A DNA stretch of 12,511 nt from Candidatus Microgenomates bacterium (GCA_015485595.1 WFTH01000048.1:1-12511), one strand, 5' to 3'; positions 4,661-11,766 are shown, counted from the stretch's first letter. The notes: generated from the sequence alone by a model not told the origin. Made by a program: numbers and translations.

Positions 4661-7600
4661 ATGTCACTTACTTTTTCTCAAGCCTACCACAACCTAAATC
4701 CGGCTCAAAAAAAGGCTGTTGATGCTATTGAGGGCCCGGTGATGGTGGTGGCCGGCCCGGGCACGGGTAAGACCCAGGTATTGGCCTTAAGGATCGCCAA
4801 CATCTTAAAAAAAACCGACACCAGCCCAAAAAACATCTTAGCTTTAACCTTCACCGAGTCGGCGGCCAAGAACATGCGCGAACGAGTGGTCTCGTTTATC
4901 GGATTGGATGGTTATAAGGTAAACATCGAGACCTTTCACGCCTTTTGCCGGCGGGTGGTGAGCGAGCACCCGGAGTACTTTCCTGTAAGCTCGGTCTATG
5001 AAGATCCAGACGAAGCAAGCGAGCTACCGGACCAAGTGGTATCCGAACTGGAGCAGTTTGCCTTAATTCAAGAAATCCTAAACGACCCGGAGGCTCGGTT
5101 TGAACTGCTTAAGCCGCTTAAAAAACCAGACCTTTATGTTCGTTCGATCTTAAAAGCCATCTCCGACCTCAAGCGTGAGGGTGTGACCCCAGATGAGTTT
5201 TTAGCCAAGATCGAGCTTGAGTGGCCTGAGGCTGAGCTAAAGGAGGTAAAGTCAAAGGCCAAGCGTCAGAAACTGGAAAAGTTAAGGGCCAAAAACCTTG
5301 AGCTGCAAAAGGTTTATCAACTTTATGAGGCTAAGCTTCATAACTTGGGCAAGTATGACTTTAACGACATGATCATGATGGTGCTTTTGGCCTTTAAAAA
5401 ACACCCAGACCTTTTACTTGATTACCAGGAGCAGCTGCACTACTTCTTGGTCGATGAGTACCAAGACACCAACACCGCCCAAAATGAGGTGGTTGAGCTT
5501 TTAGCCTCTTACTGGCAGGACCAGGCCAACATCTTTGTGGTGGGGGATCCGCACCAGTCGATCTTTCGGTTTCAAGGAGCCTCACTAGCTAACATGAGTC
5601 GGTTTTTAAGCCGTTATCCTAAGGCTCAAGTGATTAACCTAAAGGTTGGTTATCGTTGTCCTCAACCTATCTATAATAGCGCTTTTGAATTGATGTGTAG
5701 CTTAAGTGAAGATGGGTCTAAACACCAGGCTAAACTCACCCAGTTGCTTAATTTTAACCAACCGCTTAAGTCGGCTTTAGCTTTTGACAAACAACTTTCT
5801 CACCTTTATCTTTATGAAGCTCCAACCAAGCTGGCTGAGTACATCTACCTAGCCAAAAAGATCAATCAGTTAATCAAAAGTGGCACTAAGCCAGAAGAGA
5901 TCGCGGTGCTGTATCGCAACAACGCCGAGAGTCTGGAGCTGATGCAGGTGCTTGATAAGTGGGGCTTGGCTTATGATGTGGCTGGTGGGGGTAACGCCCT
6001 GGATCTAGAGGAGATTCGTCAGCTAGTTCATTTTTTACGAGTAGTTTATCTCTTAAGAGAGGGGGCGGACTATGTCGATCTGTTTGAGGTCTTAAGCTAT
6101 GAGTGGGTCTGGGTGGATAAGCTTTTAGCCATGAAGCTAGCACGACTGGCTAATAGACAGGGTTTGAGTTTGGTGGATTTGGTCGAGAAAGACAACCTCA
6201 AAAGCAGCAATGGTCAAGGGGTACTTAAGATTTTACCTAGTGATAAAGAGCTTATTCAGCAATTTCTGGATGAGTTAAGAGAGCTTGGGTCTTTGGACTT
6301 ACGCTTGCCATTTGTAAAGTTTTTTGAACAGGTGATTGAAAACAGTGGTTACTTAGCTTGGCTTCAAAAACAACCAAACTCACACGAGCTCATCTTAGCT
6401 TTAAACTCACTCTTTAACCAGATAAAAGCTTTAAACTACGAAGATCATGACTTTCACTTAAGGCAGTTTTTAGAGACGATTGAGCTGATGCAGCAGTATC
6501 GTCTAACGATTAAGGTTGACGATCTAAATATCAAAACCAATCGCATTACTTTATCCACGGTGCATAAAGCTAAGGGTTTAGAGTGGGAGCATGTGTTTGT
6601 GGTGGGACTTGTCGATAAAAAGTGGGGAAATAAAAGAAACGGTGGTACCCAGCTAACCTTGCCGACTAACTTAGTTGGTGAAGAAGAGAAGGCCGAAGAT
6701 CAGGAGGCAGAAGAAAGGCGGCTTTTTTATGTGGCTTTAACTCGGGCTTCTCAAGCGGTTTACTTAAGTTATCCTAAGACCGAGGTTTTAGCTGGCCGGG
6801 TTAAAGAGTACATGCCGAGTGAGTTTGTGACTTTCTTAAAAGAAAAAGACTTAGTGAGCTTGGTGGATCACCAGGTGGATCAGGAGATAGAAAAAGATCT
6901 AGCTCAAGTTTTAAGGCCGGCTCCAGAGAAACTCTCGGTAGATAAAGCAAGAAAAGACTTTTTTCAGCATTTAGTTGACAAGTTTAGTCTGTCTGTCTCG
7001 GCTTTAAACAAGTACCTGAAGGATCCAAAGGCCTTTGCTTTAGAAACGCTGGTTAGGATTCCTAAGGCCAAGCCAGAAAACATGGCTTATGGTACGGCGG
7101 TTCATAAAGCTTTGGAGAAGTTTAATCGCCGTCTGATAGAGGAAGGCAGGCAGATGGAACTTAATGAACTTTTGGCTGAGTTTGAGACAGCCTTAGGTAA
7201 CGAGCTTATGACCGAGAGCGAGCTTGAGCGTTGGTTAGCTAAAGGTAAGGAGAGTTTGGCCAGTTACTACAATCAGCGCTTGGCAGCTCAGTCGGCTATC
7301 CCACTTAAAGCCGAGCGAAACTTTTCTAAGATTTATCTGGATGACATTCGTTTAACCGGTAAGATTGATAAAGTGGAGTGGCTTGATCCAAGCAAAAACT
7401 GGGTGCGAGTGGTGGATTATAAAACGGGTAAAGCCAGATCCTTAAACGAGATCGAGGCTAAGACTCAAACTAGCAAGGAGTATCTTTCCGAAAGGGAGCT
7501 TAGACTACCTGAGTTTTTGCGCGGTGAGTACAAAAGACAGCTTTTGTTTTATAAGATCTTAGCAGACCTGGATTCGAGTTTTCCTTACGAGGTCAAGCAA

Positions 7601-7756
7601 GCGGCGCTTGAGTTTGTTGAGCCAAGCAGATCTGGTAAGGTAGCGCCACCCAGGGTGTTTGAGTTTAAGGAGGCTGAACTTGAAGCTATGAGGCAGTTAA
7701 TTAGAGAGGTGATAAAAGAGATCAGAAACTTGGAATTTTTGGAGGTTTTAGAGTAG
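4661..7756 (+). CDS. UvrD/AddA-type helicase fused to a PD-(D/E)XK nuclease domain
   Basis: This 1031-residue protein is an SF1A helicase with a RecB/AddB-family nuclease domain, expected to unwind and process DNA ends or damaged DNA. Helicase motifs in order: Q-motif LNPAQKKAV (12-20), Walker A GPGTGKT (32-38), motif Ia LTFTESAAKNMRER, TFHAFCRR (91-98), motif II DEYQDTN (265-271), motif III VGDPHQSIFRF (294-304), motif IV GYRCP (330-334), motif V TLSTVHKAKGLEW (630-642), motif VI RRLFYVALTRA (686-696). The nuclease starts near SVSALNKYLKDP (about 779) with H815 in GTAVHKALEKF, D903 in TGKIDKVEW, the D919-Y-K921 catalytic pair in VVDYKTGK, and Q960 in RQLLFYK. All key residues are present. 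No cysteine cluster for an Fe-S site is evident. Compared with AddA it is shorter and stands without an AddB partner here. Codon use shifts within the gene. Confidence 0.93.
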   Translation: MSLTFSQAYHNLNPAQKKAVDAIEGPVMVVAGPGTGKTQVLALRIANILKKTDTSPKNILALTFTESAAKNMRERVVSFIGLDGYKVNIETFHAFCRRVVSEHPEYFPVSSVYEDPDEASELPDQVVSELEQFALIQEILNDPEARFELLKPLKKPDLYVRSILKAISDLKREGVTPDEFLAKIELEWPEAELKEVKSKAKRQKLEKLRAKNLELQKVYQLYEAKLHNLGKYDFNDMIMMVLLAFKKHPDLLLDYQEQLHYFLVDEYQDTNTAQNEVVELLASYWQDQANIFVVGDPHQSIFRFQGASLANMSRFLSRYPKAQVINLKVGYRCPQPIYNSAFELMCSLSEDGSKHQAKLTQLLNFNQPLKSALAFDKQLSHLYLYEAPTKLAEYIYLAKKINQLIKSGTKPEEIAVLYRNNAESLELMQVLDKWGLAYDVAGGGNALDLEEIRQLVHFLRVVYLLREGADYVDLFEVLSYEWVWVDKLLAMKLARLANRQGLSLVDLVEKDNLKSSNGQGVLKILPSDKELIQQFLDELRELGSLDLRLPFVKFFEQVIENSGYLAWLQKQPNSHELILALNSLFNQIKALNYEDHDFHLRQFLETIELMQQYRLTIKVDDLNIKTNRITLSTVHKAKGLEWEHVFVVGLVDKKWGNKRNGGTQLTLPTNLVGEEEKAEDQEAEERRLFYVALTRASQAVYLSYPKTEVLAGRVKEYMPSEFVTFLKEKDLVSLVDHQVDQEIEKDLAQVLRPAPEKLSVDKARKDFFQHLVDKFSLSVSALNKYLKDPKAFALETLVRIPKAKPENMAYGTAVHKALEKFNRRLIEEGRQMELNELLAEFETALGNELMTESELERWLAKGKESLASYYNQRLAAQSAIPLKAERNFSKIYLDDIRLTGKIDKVEWLDPSKNWVRVVDYKTGKARSLNEIEAKTQTSKEYLSERELRLPEFLRGEYKRQLLFYKILADLDSSFPYEVKQAALEFVEPSRSGKVAPPRVFEFKEAELEAMRQLIREVIKEIRNLEFLEVLE

Positions 7757-7767
7757 TCTAGCTTGGA

Positions 7768-7795
7768 TTTAAATTCTAAATTTTAGATTTTGGGT
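7768..7795. repeat. Heptad tract at the end of the PMT-like gene
   Basis: Units TTTAAAT, TCTAAAT, TTTAGAT and TTTGGGT run in register between the helicase stop and the C-terminal codons of the convergent glycosyltransferase. The glycosyltransferase stop (TTA on the plus strand, 7769-7771) is itself part of the first unit. No strong terminator hairpin is seen between the two convergent genes. Confidence 0.75.
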
Positions 7796-9253
7796 TGGTT
7801 TTTTTGATATTAAGTTAGCTAGAACCATCAAGTTAATGATTAAAAACGGCACTACTGGTGTCATGTAGTAGATAAACTTGGGACGTGTGATAAAAAACCA
7901 GGGAAGCCAGAGGCTTAAGGAGATAAGAGATGGAAGATAGAAGATAGGGGATAATTTTAGATTATAAATTTTAGATTTTAGATTTTGAGTTTTTAATTTT
8001 GAATTTTGAGCTTGTTTAGAGTTTTGAGTTTTCAGAATGACAACTATCATTTTAAAAAGCATCAACCCCGAGCTAACAAGCAGTCCTCCCGTTAGAACTA
8101 CTGCCAGTATCGGATTGACTTGAGCCACTCGGTTTACCCTATCACCATTGCTTTCTAAGGCATAGTAGACTGGTTTTTGGCCGTAAACCCACTGCCAAGG
8201 CTGACTTGAGTGTGAGTGGTTAAAGTTGGCGGTTGTTTGGTAGTGGATGATCTCTTGGTGGAGCTTAATAAACTGGTTTATGCCGCTAGTTGATGTTAGC
8301 AAAGGTAGGTAAGCTAGCAAGTAGATGACTATTGGGAGGAGAAAGAAATAGAAGATGCTAGATATTAGATACTGGATACTGGAGCTAGGAGCTAGGAAGG
8401 AGGAGCTAGGAGTAGTTAGTTCGGAGTTGGGAGTTGGGAGTCTACCGACAATTTCGTAGTCTTGGCGGACGGGTTGGGAGTTTTTAATTTGAGTCAAAAG
8501 AAAATGGATAAAAAATACTGGCAGGACCCAGAAGGCACTCCACTTGGTGGCGAGAGAGAGGCCTAAAAAGAGAGAAGATAGAAGATGGAAGATGGAAGAT
8601 AATTTTAGATTATAGATTATAGATTTTAAATTGAAGTCGTCATTCTGAACTTGTTTCAAATTTCGGATTTCGAACTTCAAATTTTTATTGGCTCTTAGTA
8701 GTCTCATCGATGGTTTTGCGGTTTTGGCAAGCAGGTAAAAGATTGTAGCAAGCAAAAGCCAGGTAGTGAGGATAACATCATTGTTTGAAAGTTGTGACTG
8801 AGTGATTGATAACTTTTCTAAAGCCAGTATTAGGCCGGCAAGTAAGCTTAAATCTCGTCGTTGTGTTAGAGCTAGCGTCAACCATATTATCAAGGCAATA
8901 TTTAACGTGCCAAAGACCACACTTGGTAGTCGCCAAGCCAGTGGGTTATTACCAAGCCACCTTATTGACACCATCCAGATATACTTGGCCACTGGCGGGT
9001 GGAGCCACTCGATGGCAGGCGGACGGTAGGTATACTCGTTAATGTCTTTTGGATACGGTAGATGCCACCACTGAAACATGATACCGGGGCGTTTAATCTC
9101 TTGCCAGGCAGTAAAGGCGTGAAAATCTTCATCAAAGATGTAACGATTAGGCTTAGCTACCTTGTCGGCACGAATAAAAAAGCCTAAAGCAACGATTAAA
9201 ACGGCAAAAAAAAGAAAGAAGCGGTTAATAAACTTGCCTGCTGTTTTAAACAC
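7769..9253 (-). CDS. GT39/PMT-like membrane glycosyltransferase carrying heptad-encoded inserts
   Basis: A 494-residue multi-pass membrane protein of the dolichyl-phosphate-mannose mannosyltransferase (PMT, GT-C) superfamily, expected to move a sugar from a polyprenyl-phosphate donor to an acceptor outside the membrane. After a first helix (residues 10-27) come the loop motif FDEDFHAFTAW (40-50) with the acidic pair typical of the active site, then EWLHPPVAKYIW (82-93) and LEKLSITQSQLSNNDV (145-160). More helices follow to the C-terminus (FITRPKFIYYMTPVVPF, 454-470). Residues about 187-226, 258-300, 406-440 and 484-494 are encoded by heptad repeats and are rich in Asn, Lys, Ser and Gln, for example the IYNLKLS motif twice. 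These look like inserts in loops. The start is GTG, 6 nt after TATAAT. It is the last gene of the minus-strand envelope cluster. Confidence 0.82.
   Translation of the reverse strand: MFKTAGKFINRFFLFFAVLIVALGFFIRADKVAKPNRYIFDEDFHAFTAWQEIKRPGIMFQWWHLPYPKDINEYTYRPPAIEWLHPPVAKYIWMVSIRWLGNNPLAWRLPSVVFGTLNIALIIWLTLALTQRRDLSLLAGLILALEKLSITQSQLSNNDVILTTWLLLATIFYLLAKTAKPSMRLLRANKNLKFEIRNLKQVQNDDFNLKSIIYNLKLSSIFHLLSSLFLGLSLATKWSAFWVLPVFFIHFLLTQIKNSQPVRQDYEIVGRLPTPNSELTTPSSSFLAPSSSIQYLISSIFYFFLLPIVIYLLAYLPLLTSTSGINQFIKLHQEIIHYQTTANFNHSHSSQPWQWVYGQKPVYYALESNGDRVNRVAQVNPILAVVLTGGLLVSSGLMLFKMIVVILKTQNSKQAQNSKLKTQNLKSKIYNLKLSPIFYLPSLISLSLWLPWFFITRPKFIYYMTPVVPFLIINLMVLANLISKKPTQNLKFRI
7921..8036. repeat. Long heptad tract inside the PMT-like gene (insert 3)
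   Basis: On the plus strand, AGATAAG, AGATGGA, AGATAGA and AGATAGG run in register (7921-7948). After GGAT come twelve consecutive units from 7953 to 8036: AATTTTA, GATTATA, AATTTTA, GATTTTA, GATTTTG, AGTTTTT, AATTTTG twice, AGCTTGT, TTAGAGT, TTTGAGT and TTTCAGA. The tract encodes residues 406-445 of the glycosyltransferase without a stop. Confidence 0.92.
8353..8443. repeat. Thirteen-unit heptad array inside the PMT-like gene (insert 2)
   Basis: Thirteen 7-nt units follow without a break on the plus strand: AGATGCT, AGATATT, AGATACT, GGATACT, GGAGCTA twice, GGAAGGA, GGAGCTA, GGAGTAG, TTAGTTC, GGAGTTG twice and GGAGTCT. It encodes a Ser/Pro/Thr-rich stretch (about residues 271-301) of the glycosyltransferase. 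Confidence 0.95.
8576..8685. repeat. Heptad tract with partial repeat core inside the PMT-like gene (insert 1)
   Basis: AGATAGA and AGATGGA twice lead through AGAT into AATTTTA, GATTATA twice, GATTTTA and AATTGAA. Then comes GTCATTCTGAACTTGTTTCA (8639-8658), a copy of the dispersed core, and further heptads AAATTTC, GGATTTC, GAACTTC and AAATTTT to about 8685. It encodes about residues 190-226. The order AGATRGA block, then AATTTTA-GATTATA, is the same as in the tract at 7921-8036. Confidence 0.9.
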
Positions 9254-9259
9254 AGAAAC

Positions 9260-9265
9260 ATTATA
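9260..9265 (-). promoter_or_regulatory. Leaderless-type -10 box of the PMT-like gene
   Basis: A perfect TATAAT on the minus strand ends 6 nt before the GTG start codon, placing the transcription start on the start codon itself. No Shine-Dalgarno site is present. No good -35 hexamer is seen at 17 nt (TATCAC), so the promoter strength is uncertain. Confidence 0.5.
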
Positions 9266-9294
9266 TAAGTTAAAAGCTGAAAGTGATACTAGTT

Positions 9295-9350
9295 GTCATT
9301 CTCCCGAGCGAAGCTGCACTTAAGCGAAGCGAAGTGAGTGGAGAATCTAG
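9295..9350. repeat. Dispersed repeat core, copy B (GTCATTCT...GGAGAAT)
   Basis: It begins GTCATTCTCCCGAGCGAAGC and ends GAGTGGAGAATCTAG. ATTCTCC and GGAGAAT are terminal inverted repeats, and CACTT/AAGTG can form an inner stem. It is the fullest version of the core and the closest partner of the copy at 1373-1424. No gene is seen in the 9254-9570 gap, which this element and its flanking repeats largely fill. Confidence 0.78.
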
Positions 9351-9356
9351 ACATTA

Positions 9357-9469
9357 ATTAATGATGCATAATTAATGATTAATAATTGAAGCTAGTCACT
9401 ACCTATATAGGCTGTCTACTAAATTGAAATAACGAATAACCAATGTCCAAATGACAAAACTGTTTCGAG
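9357..9469. repeat. Heptad tract and unit shared with 1508-1558
   Basis: ATTAATG, ATGCATA, ATTAATG, ATTAATA and ATTGAAG run in register at 9357-9391. A 10-nt palindrome CCTATATAGG lies at 9402-9411. Positions 9419-9437 match 1508-1526 exactly over 19 nt, and the next 32 nt are a diverged copy. Heptads such as TTTCGAG, TTTCGAA, TTTGGTT and ATTCGTC carry on to about 9495. Confidence 0.7.
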
Positions 9470-9550
9470 TTTCGAATTTGGTTATTCGTCATTTAATTTA
9501 AGATTGATTAGCTAATGAAGACTTACAACTTGATTATTGTTTGAAATTTG

Positions 9551-9566
9551 TCCGCCGGCTGGCGGA
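9551..9566 (-). terminator. GC-rich hairpin after the DUF2298 gene
   Basis: TCCGCC-GGCT-GGCGGA is a perfect 6-bp stem with a 4-nt loop, 4 nt past the DUF2298 stop codon. On the minus strand it is followed by CAAATTTCAAAC, which lacks a proper T-tract. It may slow or end transcription between this gene and the PMT-like gene, or be another dispersed palindrome. Confidence 0.4.
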
Positions 9567-9570
9567 TTGG

Positions 9571-11628
9571 TTATTGGACCTTAACAATGTACGTGCTTCC
9601 CACCTGGTAAATGATCTCACCCAGCTGTTTTAGACCCACCTCATCTATCCTTGGATAGGCTTCTCTTTCTTTATCTCCCACAAAAATGTACTTAACCTTA
9701 AAGTTTTTTAAACTCTCTAGACTTTCTGCAGAGAGCGGGTTCTCATAGATGTTTTTTATCTGTGGATCGCGTTTGCCAGGCAGGTCATAACTGCCACGCC
9801 AAAGCCACTCATGAACGCGCCAGCCCAAAGGAGTTGGTTTGCCGGAAAAAGTAGAGACACGAGCAAAGGTGGTATAGGAGTCACCGACCGCTTCAAGCAC
9901 CACCGGTCTGCCTGACACCTCGTTAGCTAACCACTTGATAGCCAGATAGTCAGTGGGATGTTCTTTGAGTAAGAAACCCAAACCATCAAGCCCCCGATAC
10001 TGTTTTAGGTGGTTGTAAAAATCACGGTAGCCAAAATAAGGATAGACGCCGGTGATAATAGTAAAGAGGCCGATAATCGCCAAAGCCAAGTAACGAGCTT
10101 GTTGCTTAACTTTTTTGGTGGTTAAAGCCCAACCCAAAAACCAAGCCACTGTCAGGTTCATCAGTATTTGAGCTTGGAAGGTGAGCTTAAACATAGTGTT
10201 TGCTCTGGGATGATCTGGATAGATATCCTTCATGTAAAAGATTTCTGGCAACAGAAGAAGAGCCCAAGCGGTTAGGATTATAGCCAGGATAAACAGGTAA
10301 GGAGAGATTTTTTGGCCACTTTTTCTTAAAAGATAGCTTTTAACTGTAGCTACAAAAGCCATGATGGTTAAAAAGAGGTGTCCCGTCCAGAGAATCAGCC
10401 ATTTTTCCAAAGATGATCTTTTTTCTACTAGGCGTGGTCCAGCGGAGATCGACTGGAAGTTAAGGTACCATGGTAAAGCTCCAACCACTAAACCTCCACC
10501 AGCTACTACGGCAGACTGGATCAGGGGAACGATCAGTTCGAGTTTGCTAAAAGCCAACAGCAAGCTGCTTAAAACGACCACAAACAGACCGTAGATCAAA
10601 AGATCCCAAGTACTAGTGGAGGCTAAAAGTCCCAGCATTACCCCCATAACTCCGGCCCAAACCAAGAAGTTGTCTACTTTAGGCAAAAGACGCTTGGAAG
10701 GTTTTACGAGAGTTACGAACCAGAGATAAATAATCATGATAGTCAGCAATACCAAGGACATACTCCAGACATGAGCATGAAGGTCGGAGACGATGTAGCT
10801 GTAGGTGGGAAACTCATGAATGGTATGGTAGATAAATCGGGTTGCATCTGGATACCAGTAACCCTCGAAGCTAAAGTTGTTCGAAAAAAAGTACCAGATT
10901 AAATGTGTGTTGCTACCGAAGTTTACCAAGAAAGCTCCCAAAAGTCCGCTAAGAATCAAGACCCGTCGAGTAGTTTGTTTTATTAGGTTAACGAGCATGG
11001 TTGAAAGGGAGAAGGCTTGAGTAAGCATTAGTCCAAGGATAAAGCCTAAAGCGATGTTATAACCTATCTCTATCTTAAGGTTGGTTAAAAACATCATAAT
11101 AGATCCCAGGAAGTGACCAAAAGTATAGTAGTTGAACGAGTACCCAGAAAGCCACATATCCTCGATTGGCAAGCGAGGAGAGTTTTGATAAGCCACCATC
11201 AAGCCAGCATCCATGAATTTTTCTAAGCTGTTAATATCCGGATTAAATCCTCTAACCAAGCTTAGAAAAACCAGGCCAAAGAGAAAGAGAGCTTCTTCGG
11301 TTAAAACTAACTGCCAGTTTTCTCTGAGAATTTTAAGTAGTTGATTGAGCTTCTGAGCTGGCTTAGTTTTAAAAAACTGCCAGTAGTTAACCAACAGCCA
11401 GCCGACCATTACAAGCCAGACGCCCCACTGAGTGTTTAGTGGGATTTTAAGATGGGCTAAGAACCAGATAGGCATTCCGATCATTAACCAGCCAATCAAT
11501 CTGGCAAACCCCCAACCTCGATCAGGCAATGCTCTGCCTACAAAGCGGTTAATCCAAGGAAAACTCACCAAGGTTAAAAGTGAAAGAAATATCCAGCTAG
11601 TTAAGATGATTAGCAAGTCACTGAACAT
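9571..11628 (-). CDS. DUF2298 (Chlor_Arch_YYY type) multi-pass membrane protein
   Basis: A 685-residue integral membrane protein with a dozen or more hydrophobic segments, of the DUF2298 family found in Archaea, Chloroflexi and CPR bacteria. Its biochemical role is not established; its GT-C-like build suggests a polyprenyl-linked sugar transferase. Family-like motifs are MDAGLMVAYQNSPRLPIEDMW (roughly 139-159) with SGYSFNYYTFGHF, YPDATR (259-264), HEFPTYSYIVSDLHAHVWS (271-289), DHPRANTMFKLTFQAQ (472-487), VVLEAVGDSYTTFARVST (576-593) and LGWRVHEWLWRG (601-612). The acidic and His residues in these loops are the likely functional sites. The last 120 residues form a soluble tail. The ATG at 11628 has no Shine-Dalgarno site. 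It lies between the UbiA-like and PMT-like genes on the same strand, separated from both by repeat-filled gaps. Confidence 0.85.
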   Translation of the reverse strand: MFSDLLIILTSWIFLSLLTLVSFPWINRFVGRALPDRGWGFARLIGWLMIGMPIWFLAHLKIPLNTQWGVWLVMVGWLLVNYWQFFKTKPAQKLNQLLKILRENWQLVLTEEALFLFGLVFLSLVRGFNPDINSLEKFMDAGLMVAYQNSPRLPIEDMWLSGYSFNYYTFGHFLGSIMMFLTNLKIEIGYNIALGFILGLMLTQAFSLSTMLVNLIKQTTRRVLILSGLLGAFLVNFGSNTHLIWYFFSNNFSFEGYWYPDATRFIYHTIHEFPTYSYIVSDLHAHVWSMSLVLLTIMIIYLWFVTLVKPSKRLLPKVDNFLVWAGVMGVMLGLLASTSTWDLLIYGLFVVVLSSLLLAFSKLELIVPLIQSAVVAGGGLVVGALPWYLNFQSISAGPRLVEKRSSLEKWLILWTGHLFLTIMAFVATVKSYLLRKSGQKISPYLFILAIILTAWALLLLPEIFYMKDIYPDHPRANTMFKLTFQAQILMNLTVAWFLGWALTTKKVKQQARYLALAIIGLFTIITGVYPYFGYRDFYNHLKQYRGLDGLGFLLKEHPTDYLAIKWLANEVSGRPVVLEAVGDSYTTFARVSTFSGKPTPLGWRVHEWLWRGSYDLPGKRDPQIKNIYENPLSAESLESLKNFKVKYIFVGDKEREAYPRIDEVGLKQLGEIIYQVGSTYIVKVQ

Positions 11629-11635
11629 AGTTCAT

Positions 11636-11765
11636 ACTAGATAGTAGGCACTGGATACTAGATACTGGATGTTAGGCATTGGACGCTGGACTATGATTAT
11701 GATAATAAGTTTGTTTTTTTTATTTAATCTCTCTAGTATCTAATATCTAGTATCCAGTATCCATA
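11636..11765. repeat. Inverted pair of heptad tracts between UbiA-like and DUF2298 genes
   Basis: The left arm runs ACTAGAT, AGTAGGC, ACTGGAT, ACTAGAT, ACTGGAT, GTTAGGC, ATTGGAC, GCTGGAC (11636-11691). The right arm CTCTAGT, ATCTAAT, ATCTAGT, ATCCAGT, ATCCATA (11731-11765) is the same family in the opposite orientation. Positions 11650-11664 and 11744-11758 are exact reverse complements (15 bp), and pairing continues inward for 11 more pairs with one mismatch when G-U pairs are allowed. A T-rich stretch lies in the loop. The structure fills the gap and could end or attenuate transcription from the UbiA-like gene. Confidence 0.8.
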
Positions 11766-11766
11766 A

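Noticed and set aside
5394..6143. Minus-strand open frames within the helicase gene
   Set aside because: They overlap conserved helicase motifs, give Pro/Arg-rich nonsense-like products and have no start signals, so they are shadows.
8802..9042. Two overlapping plus-strand frames within the PMT-like gene
   Set aside because: They lie opposite the conserved N-terminal motifs of the glycosyltransferase and resemble no protein.
10361..11644. Short plus-strand frames opposite the DUF2298 gene
   Set aside because: They are antisense to conserved DUF2298 motifs and low in complexity, with no ribosome binding sites.
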